DNA of 35,677 nucleotides from assembly GCF_000422585.1 (NCBI RefSeq), contig NZ_KE383878.1, positions 359,194-394,870 of the forward strand, in the 5' to 3' direction. Below, piece by piece: positions 18,901-24,921 of this stretch. Every line of letters begins with the position of its first letter. Within the stretch, counting starts at the first letter, position 1. Source of the DNA: Hugenholtzia roseola DSM 9546 (GTDB lineage Bacteria > Bacteroidota > Bacteroidia > Cytophagales > Bernardetiaceae). Position numbers and translations under genes: made by a program. The notes under the pieces are model-generated. The model was not told the origin of the DNA and did no database searches. It worked only from the letters and a program-made list of their open reading frames with translations.

Positions 18901-19439
18901 ATCACCACCATCAAAAGCCATTCTATGCGGGCTATTTGCTCTCGGTCGGCAATACTTTTTTCCTCATACGCCTTCACCACTTGTTCCATAAGCGGTAGGA
19001 ACTGTTTTTCTTGGCTTTTCAATTTTTGTATCAAAAGCGAATCAAAAGGGCTACCGCTTGCTTCTTGTGCCGCTATCTGTGTCGCATTTTCTACCAAATC
19101 AACCCAAATAGGCTCAAGGGCAAGGTACTTTTGGGGCAAATCCTGCCCATAACTGCCTTCAAAAGTTTCTGCTTTAAGGGTCTGGTGGGCTTGTTTGAAA
19201 TCGTGTAGGTCGGTTTTAAATTCATTCCATACCGTTTTCTGGGTAGGGTCATTTTGCAACAACAAGGCACTTTTGATTAGGCGTTGGCTCAACATGCGCT
19301 GCCTACCTGCCAAGTTGATAAGCCTCGCGCCTTGTTTGGTATCGTGAATGAAAAAGTGTAAAAAGGTCTGATTGGTGAGCAAGACCAATGCTAACAGCAT
19401 CAAAGCCGTAAGGTACGCATAGGTTAGTTTTTTTTTCAT
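15951..19439 (-). CDS. Membrane sensor histidine kinase (PilJ-type sensor, PAS, GAF, HisKA-HATPase)
   Basis: 1162 residues. A transmembrane helix (about 8-24) precedes a PilJ-like type-IV-pilus sensor segment with the signature INLAGRQRMLSQRL (41-54); a second helix (172-193) closes the periplasmic domain of about 145 residues. Then come a coiled coil (200-255), PAS with PAC (about 258-372), a second PAS (380-493), GAF (500-665), a third PAS (685-800) and another coiled coil. The kinase core has H856 in NIAHEVNTP, N box NLIHNAIQAM (1063-1072), G1 DTGGG (1096-1100), F box FEPFFTTK (1110-1117) and G2 GSGLGL (1122-1127). About 110 extra residues (878-985) separate the phospho-histidine helix from what looks like the second dimerisation helix (ATERASKIIFALKNF). 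There is no fused receiver, so the two receivers downstream are its probable targets. The signal is unknown. Confidence 0.9.
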   Translation of the reverse strand: MKKKLTYAYLTALMLLALVLLTNQTFLHFFIHDTKQGARLINLAGRQRMLSQRLIKSALLLQNDPTQKTVWNEFKTDLHDFKQAHQTLKAETFEGSYGQDLPQKYLALEPIWVDLVENATQIAAQEASGSPFDSLLIQKLKSQEKQFLPLMEQVVKAYEEKSIADREQIARIEWLLMVVMLVALIAVGGLIFRPLVEKIDKQQQDLEAKNKALQYSNEQMGSADEELRQNLEELLMVQNQLELANERAQKINEALFRTNQMALVGYWEVNLEAQTVYWSEMTRQIHEVDEEFVPQLEKGIDFYKEGESRTRIAQAVEKAIQQGASFDVQLEIITAKGNLKWVHAMGEAKIQQGICRSIFGTFQDITKEKKFEAELLKSQEELRHFFDLATDFMCIADMQGWFRSVNQAFAERTGYSRAELLERPFSAFIHPEDLSAVENEMQRLAAGKNTIDFENRFRCKEGHYIWLRWRAALEPTTGFVFATSHDITIERKRTLLRKINQEISEGYLKDDRPQVYFNYILKQLLALTESEYGFVGEVFYENGLPYLKTYAITDISWSEETRQFYQKHAEQGLEFRNLDTLFGYALRHKEAVLSNDPKNDSRSGGLPKGHPALDAFLGLPIRHKEGDLLGMIGLANKKGGYQQQDISFLEPFSTLFATIIQNIKSERKRKALERVQIETNNRLNTLIENVGDMVFVIDAHNFTFKEYYVQDESELILEPAVFLGRKVEEVGFEDSILVPIMKTLKEVAQQKRKALTEYVVVQKEGKQWYSLIVSPLFDEQNKLQDFICVSRNITHIKQTEQELNNNLEELFSVQEHLHAQKAVLEQTLIELKSSQSQLVHAEKMATLGQLVANIAHEVNTPLAAIRSSAGNMALTLESLLPTISLFFDKISAQEKDLFKTLLETVLSGESLLSTREKRGFKYQLIDLLSSPPWSDFEEKADEIADMIVEMGLGAQKELYLQVLRQPQGVAILRHVFALSGILRSNQTIITATERASKIIFALKNFARQDQSGEKQPLDINESIQMTLTLYQNLLRQGIEVECDFATLPALSCFIDEIPQVWTNLIHNAIQAMKGEGKLKIQTQLEAENKILVSIADTGGGIPLSVQAKIFEPFFTTKAAGEGSGLGLDIVRKIVEKHQGRIWFDTQENVGTTFFVELPIQGV

Positions 19440-19565
19440 TTTATTAGAGCTGCCGCTCTGCCGTATCTGTTTGGAAAAAGGGAATCGTACTTTTATTCTT
19501 TTTTAGGAATTTTATTCGAAGATAGCCAAAAAAAGTGAAAAAGGAAATTTTTTTTCTTTCAACAC

Positions 19566-19600
19566 AAAAAAAAAGCAAACCCAAGTAGCGGATTTGCTTT
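19566..19600 (-). terminator. Terminator behind the TPR gene
   Basis: GCAAA-x-CC and GG-x-TTTGC form an 8-position stem with one mismatch and a short loop; on the minus strand it is followed by nine T. The other strand also carries a short T run, so it may work in both directions. Confidence 0.65.
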
Positions 19601-19633
19601 TCAGAAAAAGAAATGATGAGTGGGCGTATTGTT

Positions 19634-20380
19634 TTATTTTTTCGCCAAAAGTGCTTCTAAGCGTGCCGCCTGCTTTTTGGCTTTCAAGACCTGCTCACTT
19701 GCCTTGCTGTGCTTTTCTACAATCTGTTGGTAGCTTAATAAAGCACCGTTGTAATCTTTTTGTACTTCCTGCACTAAGGCAAGTTTCATGAGATATTCGG
19801 GCGTGAAATAGTCGTTAGGGTAGTGATTGACGGCTTTTTTGTAGTAGCTAATCGCCTCGTCGTACTGCCCCAATTCGCTATGTGCGTCAGCGATTAGGCT
19901 ATAAGCGCGTGCCTGCACCAAATAGTCGTCTGCCCCAAATCCTTTTAGGTGGTTGATGGCTTCCTCGTATTTTCCTTCTTTGAGGGCGGCTGCACCGAGA
20001 TAAAATTGTGCTAAGTCGCCGGGTTTGGTGGTGCTATATTTATCGGCGATTTCGGCAAAGCCCCCTGTGGTGCTGCCATCGCCTTGTACTGCCTTTTGTA
20101 GGGAGTCTTTCTCAAAATAAAAGATAGCAGGGAAGATGTCTATTTGTGCCTTTTTGGTTTGGTCTTGGTTGTAATACTGCCAAGCAATCAAACCGCCTAC
20201 GGCTGCGACCAGCACAATGCCTGCTGCCATGAGAAGTCTTGCGTTTTTCTTTGCAAAACCCTCTGTTTTCTCTATTTGGGCGCGAAGCGCATCGGCATCT
20301 TCAATATAGCGCAGACTTTCGGGGGTCTGTGCAGATTCAGGCGTTGCCGAAGTGTTTTGGTTGTCTTTTGTCTTTGCCAT
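19634..20380 (-). CDS. Membrane-anchored tetratricopeptide repeat protein
   Basis: 248 residues: a polar cytoplasmic N-terminus (1-47), one transmembrane helix (about 48-67), then TPR units from about 115 to 245 (recognisable as ALKEGKYEEAINHL, HSELGQYDEAISYYKKAV, VQKDYNGALLSYQQIV). The layout, helix first and TPRs outside, is like YfgM/ancillary SecYEG-type proteins and is common in Bacteroidota; the exact partner is not known. It is preceded by a textbook promoter and followed by its own terminator, so it is a single-gene unit. Confidence 0.82.
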   Translation of the reverse strand: MAKTKDNQNTSATPESAQTPESLRYIEDADALRAQIEKTEGFAKKNARLLMAAGIVLVAAVGGLIAWQYYNQDQTKKAQIDIFPAIFYFEKDSLQKAVQGDGSTTGGFAEIADKYSTTKPGDLAQFYLGAAALKEGKYEEAINHLKGFGADDYLVQARAYSLIADAHSELGQYDEAISYYKKAVNHYPNDYFTPEYLMKLALVQEVQKDYNGALLSYQQIVEKHSKASEQVLKAKKQAARLEALLAKK

Positions 20381-20399
20381 TTTTGGTAAATTTTGGCTG

Positions 20400-20430
20400 C
20401 AAAGGTAAGCAATCTGTTTTGAAAGTCAAA
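20400..20430 (-). promoter_or_regulatory. Consensus promoter of the TPR gene
   Basis: On the minus strand TTTG (20430-20427), 19 nt, TACCTTTG (20407-20400): exact match in sequence and spacing to the Bacteroidota sigma-A consensus. The box ends 19 bp ahead of the ATG at 20380, so the leader is very short. Confidence 0.75.
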
Positions 20431-20580
20431 ATCTAAGGGCATTTTTTAATACCACCGTTCATTTTTATTTTGCAGCGACGGCACAATAAGATTCTTGTTC
20501 TATTTTCAGAGTCGGAAAACAGAGTACCAATCAATGCCACAAAATTTTACCCAATAGGACTGTATATGGGCGTTTTTTGC

Positions 20581-20588
20581 TACTTTTG
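20581..20588 (+). promoter_or_regulatory. Possible -7 box of the AlbA_2/ParA operon
   Basis: TACTTTTG fits TAnnTTTG and lies 60 bp ahead of the ATG at 20648. No good TTTG is seen 19-20 nt upstream. Confidence 0.35.
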
Positions 20589-20647
20589 TAACGTCCTGCC
20601 TATATTTTAGACTCAAAAAATCTTTGAAGACTTCAATTTTTTAAATC

Positions 20648-21865
20648 ATGCTGACTGCCGAAGAAGTAAAGTATTTGCTCAATAATCCTGATGCTGAGAT
20701 AGACCGAATAGAATTTACAGAATCTACCAAAGCGATAGAAAAGTTTAGTGAGGCAATTTGTGCCTTTTCTAATGACTATCCCGACCACAAAAAGGCAGGC
20801 TACTTATTTATCGGTGTGAAGAAAGATGGCACTTTGTCGGGCTTGAAAATCACAGACGAGCTTCAAAAAGATGTGGCTTCTATTAGAAACAACGGACAAA
20901 TTTTGCCACAACCAGCCCTAAGCATGGCAGTTTTTGACTTTCCACAAGGACAAGTGCTTGTGGTAGAAGTGCTACCTGCCTTTCACCCCCCCACGCTTTA
21001 CAAGGGCAAGCCTTGGATTAGGGTAGGGGCGAGCAAAGCCGTCGCGAACGAAACCGAAGAGCGACGACTCATAGAAAAACGCACCGCCACAGCGCGTACC
21101 TTTGATGCCCTGCCCTGCTGGGAGGCACACTTAGACGATTTAGCCTTAGATTTGATTAAACTCTCCTACTTTCCCTTAGCGATTGACAACACGATACTAA
21201 TAGAAAACCACCGCGACTTCAAACAGCAATTAGCATCTTTGCGCTTGTATGATTTGAAACACGACAAACCCACGAATGTTGCCATCTTGTTGTTTGGACT
21301 CAATCCCATTTACTTCTTTTCAGGTGCTTATATTCAATATGTGAAAGTGGCGGGTAAAGAACGGGATTTAGAGCAGGTATTGGCAGAAAAAGCCTTCAAA
21401 GGGTCTTTATTTGATGTTTTGAAAGAAATCGACGGCTTGGTGAAAAACCAAATTGTTGTATCCAGACCTATCCGCAGGCAAGACTCTTTTCAAGACACCA
21501 TTTTGGCTAATTATCCTTATCAGGTGTTGCGTGAATTAGTGATGAATGCAATTATGCACAGAAGCTATGAAAGCACTGCCCCTATTTACATCTATGAATT
21601 TTCAGACCGCATAGAAATACGAAACGCAGGCGGACTGTATGGCGAAGTAAATGCGCAAAATTTTCCAAACCAAAACGCTTATCGCAACCCTATTATAGCC
21701 GAAGCGATGAAAAACCTAAAATACATCAATCGCTTCAACTTTGGGATTCCTTTTGTTCAGAAATTCTTAGCCGATAACGGGCTGCCCTTAGCAGTATTTG
21801 ATATTAGTTCGCCAAGTTCCTTTTCCGTAACGCTCCAAATCAATCCCCAATGGCAAAACGCATAG
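20648..21865 (+). CDS. AlbA_2 (Schlafen-like) and HATPase_c_4 domain protein
   Basis: 405 residues. Residues about 18-140 fit the AlbA_2/AAA_4 domain: an acidic start (RIEFTES), the KAIEKFSEAICAFSN helix, GYLFIGVKKDGTLSGL and PPTLYKGKPWIRVGAS. A linker with a conserved-looking FDALPCWEAHLDDL follows. The C-terminal part (about 285-400) is a GHKL-type ATPase domain of the HATPase_c_4 kind: N box RELVMNAIMHRSY (N300) and DRIEIRNAGGLYG (320-332). Proteins with this pair are usually annotated as ATP-binding regulators or RNA/DNA-binding proteins; some related AlbA_2 proteins belong to defence loci. The gene overlaps the next by 16 bp, which argues for translational coupling with the ParA-type ATPase. 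Confidence 0.82.
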   Translation: MLTAEEVKYLLNNPDAEIDRIEFTESTKAIEKFSEAICAFSNDYPDHKKAGYLFIGVKKDGTLSGLKITDELQKDVASIRNNGQILPQPALSMAVFDFPQGQVLVVEVLPAFHPPTLYKGKPWIRVGASKAVANETEERRLIEKRTATARTFDALPCWEAHLDDLALDLIKLSYFPLAIDNTILIENHRDFKQQLASLRLYDLKHDKPTNVAILLFGLNPIYFFSGAYIQYVKVAGKERDLEQVLAEKAFKGSLFDVLKEIDGLVKNQIVVSRPIRRQDSFQDTILANYPYQVLRELVMNAIMHRSYESTAPIYIYEFSDRIEIRNAGGLYGEVNAQNFPNQNAYRNPIIAEAMKNLKYINRFNFGIPFVQKFLADNGLPLAVFDISSPSSFSVTLQINPQWQNA

Positions 21866-22845
21866 TATTTTTCAATAACAAGGGCGGCGTAGGGAAGACT
21901 ACTATGGTCTATCACCTCGCCTACATGTTGCGTGAATTGGGCTACAAAGTCCTTGTTGCAGATTTAGACCCCCAAACCAATCTTACGGCTATGTTCCTCG
22001 AGCAGAAACGATTAGAGGAAATTTTCTTGGGTACGAATCAGATGCTTACCATAACCGACCTGATGCGCCCTGTCATAGAAGGTGAAGGCTATAAGGGCGT
22101 GTATGTAGAACCCGTACAGGAAGGCTTGTACGAAACAAGTATCCATTTATTGCTGGGTAATTTGGCTCTTTCTGCTTATGAGGATAAGTTAAGTAGTAGT
22201 TGGGCGGCTTGTGTGGATAGAGACCCTTACTCATTTAAGGTAGTTTCGTTGTTTCATAGAATTATGACAGATGCTACAAAAGTAACCCAAGCCGACTTTG
22301 TATTGATTGATGTAGGTCCGAATTTGGGTGCTATCAATCGCGCCGTTTTAATAGCTTCTGACTACGTTATTTTGCCCGTAGGTTCGGATTTGTTTTCGCT
22401 GCAAGGCATCAAAAACTTAGGCATTACTCTAAAAAATTGGCGAGCAGAATGGGAAGATAGAAAAGGTAGAAACCCCAAACCAGAGGAAATTAGGCTACCC
22501 GAAGGCAAAATGCAAGCCGTAGGCTATATCACGACTCAACACACCGCTAAGGAAAATCGCCCTGTCAATGCTTACTTGCGCTGGTCAAATAGGATACCAC
22601 AAACCTATAAAGAATATATCTTAGGACAGCCCAATAATGACTTATTAGAAGTAGAACAAGACCCTCACTGTTTGGGTATGATTCGCCACTATCATAGCCT
22701 GATGCCCATGGCTATGGAGGCTAAAAAACCTATCTTTTCCCTCAAACCCGCCGACGGAGCTATTGGGGCGCATTTTCAGGCAACCCAAAAGGTGTATAAG
22801 GATTTTAAAAAAGTTACAGAAAAAATTATTGCTGCCTGCCAATAG
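21850..22845 (+). CDS. ParA-type P-loop ATPase
   Basis: 331 residues. Deviant Walker A NNKGGVGKTT (9-18) with the signature first lysine, the DLDPQTN motif (38-44) and Walker B VLIDVGPNLG (151-160), followed by ASDYVILPVGSDLFSLQG, place it in the ParA/AAA_31 family. It is longer than typical ParA (about 250-270) because of an insertion near 60-140 and an extended C-terminus (about 215-331) rich in charged and aromatic residues. No ParB and no parS-like repeat is nearby, and the partner is the overlapping AlbA_2/HATPase gene, so ordinary plasmid or chromosome partition is unlikely. A role as ATP-dependent switch for its partner is inference. It ends 8 bp from the convergent DUF4846 gene. Confidence 0.87.
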   Translation: MAKRIVFFNNKGGVGKTTMVYHLAYMLRELGYKVLVADLDPQTNLTAMFLEQKRLEEIFLGTNQMLTITDLMRPVIEGEGYKGVYVEPVQEGLYETSIHLLLGNLALSAYEDKLSSSWAACVDRDPYSFKVVSLFHRIMTDATKVTQADFVLIDVGPNLGAINRAVLIASDYVILPVGSDLFSLQGIKNLGITLKNWRAEWEDRKGRNPKPEEIRLPEGKMQAVGYITTQHTAKENRPVNAYLRWSNRIPQTYKEYILGQPNNDLLEVEQDPHCLGMIRHYHSLMPMAMEAKKPIFSLKPADGAIGAHFQATQKVYKDFKKVTEKIIAACQ

Positions 22846-22853
22846 TTCCTACG

Positions 22854-23666
22854 CTAAAAGCGATACAAGTCGGCGGCTTTAAAGTGCCACTGCGGTAGTA
22901 TTAGCTCCTGCCCGACCTGATACCAAGCACTGCCGTCTGACAAATTTTTCAGGACATGAAAACTTTGGGCAGGCATAAAACCTTGAATGAGCAAAATCTT
23001 TCGCTCCTTTGTAACCTGATTTTCAATCATATCCGCCACCAAAACGGCATGCCCGAAGGGTGCGCCCGTTTGGATAAAAATATCACCGACACGCAAGTCT
23101 TGAAGTGCTACCTTTTTGAGTTGGGGAAGCAAAGAGGCAGTATTGGCATAGGTATAGACAAAATTTAGATACTGCTGGAACGTGCTTTTATCCTGATTAG
23201 GTTTTGCTTTTGGCTCAAATTGCCACTTATTGCCTGCCAAAACGGGGCGTTTTCCTGCTGCATAGCTTTCAAAATCTGCCATCTGACCCGTAGCAAGCCT
23301 AAATTTAATTTTATCAAAACGCCTACTTTCATAGTGATATTCGGCATATAGGCGCATGACCATATCGGCGCACTGCTCGATGTCCTTTTTGCCAATGGGC
23401 TTATCTAAAACAGCATAATGCCCTGATTGATAGCCATTTAAAGAGCCGTCATAGTTGTAGATAGGCGCGTTTTTTTGCACCACAAGCGGAATACTCCTCA
23501 AAAAAGCTCCAAAACTTTGTGGCTCGCTTTTTACACGCTCATATCCCTGAGGAAGCGGAATTGTCCCAATTTGGGTAGGCAAGGAACTTTGACCCAAAAG
23601 CAGCGATTTAGGAATAAAGAGGGCGAAGGTAAGCCATAAACAAACCTGTGTGCATCTTTTTTTCAT
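22854..23666 (-). CDS. DUF4846 family secreted protein
   Basis: 270 residues with an N-terminal signal peptide (about 1-25, KKRCT then a hydrophobic run to LLLGQ). Features of DUF4846: IPLPQGYERV near the mature start, SFGAFLRSIPL, IYNYDGSLNGYQSGHYAVLD, QCADMVMRLYAEYHY, and a C-terminal DLRVGDIFIQTGAPFGHAVLVADM that resembles a papain/NlpC-like fold with a possible catalytic His. The function of the family is not known; a cell-envelope location is likely. The start is shared with a divergent gene across a short gap. Confidence 0.78.
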   Translation of the reverse strand: MKKRCTQVCLWLTFALFIPKSLLLGQSSLPTQIGTIPLPQGYERVKSEPQSFGAFLRSIPLVVQKNAPIYNYDGSLNGYQSGHYAVLDKPIGKKDIEQCADMVMRLYAEYHYESRRFDKIKFRLATGQMADFESYAAGKRPVLAGNKWQFEPKAKPNQDKSTFQQYLNFVYTYANTASLLPQLKKVALQDLRVGDIFIQTGAPFGHAVLVADMIENQVTKERKILLIQGFMPAQSFHVLKNLSDGSAWYQVGQELILPQWHFKAADLYRF

Positions 23667-23744
23667 GTTTTTTTGGTTGTTTTGAATAGGATAGACAATT
23701 TTTTTGTATCATTGTTTTTCCACTTTTATTCTATTAAACACAAA

Positions 23745-24905
23745 ATGGCAATATTTTTTTTATTTCTTTTAGAACTCCTACCGCTTGTTATGGGCTATGG
23801 CTTGTGGCGATTTGCGTTTCGCAAAATAGGCATCTGTATCGGCTTGTTTAGCCTGCCCCTGCTCCTGATGCAGGTAAGTGTTCTAAACGATTTTTATGGA
23901 GGCAAGAATGAAGCCCATTACTATCAAAAGGCTAAAATTTTGCTCACAGACGATTTTTCCTACTTTCAAGAAAAGGGAACTGATTGGGAACGCGGCGTGA
24001 TGGCAACCGCTTGGTTTGCAGAAACTTTAGTTTTGTATGCTCAAATTCGCCCCGAAAAAAAGGAAGAGATAGGTTTGCTTTTAAAAAATGCTTGTGAGAT
24101 TTTATTATCAAAAAAAATTAATACTTGTCAAGCAGATATTAAAACCTGCCACGAAGGTTTGTATTTAGCGCAAACCCTAAATACGCTAATCGCATATCGC
24201 CATCATAGCAAAACCAAAACCTACGACTCTTTGAGCCTTGCCTTTGCCACACGTCTTGCCGAACTTATGGCACAGGAAAGCAGCCTAAATGCCCCTTCTT
24301 ATGGCGCATCTCCCGACAGATGGACGGGCGACAACGCACTTATCTTGTCGGCACTTGCACACGCCGACCAAAGTTTCGGCACACAATTTTCAAAACCCCT
24401 TGTTATCAAATGGAAAACTAAAATCGAAACCCATTACACAGACCCTAAAACAGGACTTCTATTGAGTGAAATAGGCAATAACTACCCTTGGTCTGCCTAC
24501 CCACGAGGGAGTAGCATTGGCTATACAATCCGCTACCTTGCCCAAATAGAACCTACATTTTCACAAACCACATGGGAAAAATATAAAAAACACTATAAAT
24601 TAGATTTTTTTCTTATCTCACTTTTTAGAGAATATCCTACTCAAATTGATTTCCAAGCCGACTACGATTCAGGAATAGATTTCTACGGCATAGGGGCTGC
24701 CGCCACTGGAAATGCCATCACCGCTTCAAGTGCGCTATCAGACGAATGGACATTTTGGCAACTTCAGAATACGCTTTGGGGAGGCTATCTCGTTATTTCT
24801 TTGTTTCCTTCCTATTTTGAAAGCCCTGATTTAGGCAACGAAGCTGATTGGTTTATGGCAAACGCTCTTTATTTCTGGGCTTGGGCTAATTTTATGAAGG
24901 AGTAA
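23745..24905 (+). CDS. Unrecognised membrane protein, possible alpha/alpha-toroid fold
   Basis: 386 residues from the ATG at 23745; a TTG at 23673 would add 24 residues but sits almost on the start of the divergent gene, so ATG is preferred. Residues 1-45 hold two hydrophobic helices. The rest is soluble and rich in W, Y and helical stretches, with motifs GTDWERGVMATAWFAETLV, PDRWTGDNALILSALAHAD, NNYPWSAYPRGSSIGYTIRY and ADYDSGIDFYGIGAAATGNA. The order and the DxDSG...GxGxxATG segment recall linalool dehydratase-like and related six-hairpin proteins, but this is from memory of family patterns only. No enzyme activity can be assigned. Neighbours give no clear hint; it converges on priA. Confidence 0.65.
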   Translation: MAIFFLFLLELLPLVMGYGLWRFAFRKIGICIGLFSLPLLLMQVSVLNDFYGGKNEAHYYQKAKILLTDDFSYFQEKGTDWERGVMATAWFAETLVLYAQIRPEKKEEIGLLLKNACEILLSKKINTCQADIKTCHEGLYLAQTLNTLIAYRHHSKTKTYDSLSLAFATRLAELMAQESSLNAPSYGASPDRWTGDNALILSALAHADQSFGTQFSKPLVIKWKTKIETHYTDPKTGLLLSEIGNNYPWSAYPRGSSIGYTIRYLAQIEPTFSQTTWEKYKKHYKLDFFLISLFREYPTQIDFQADYDSGIDFYGIGAAATGNAITASSALSDEWTFWQLQNTLWGGYLVISLFPSYFESPDLGNEADWFMANALYFWAWANFMKE

Positions 24906-24921
24906 AAGCAAACAAAAAAAC

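Noticed and set aside
21850-22845. Plasmid or integrated-plasmid partition locus
   Set aside because: No ParB, parS-like repeats or replication gene is present; the neighbour is an AlbA_2/HATPase protein.
23673-23744. TTG start for the membrane protein at 23745
   Set aside because: It sits 7 bp from the divergent gene start and leaves no room for a promoter; the ATG begins right at the hydrophobic helix.
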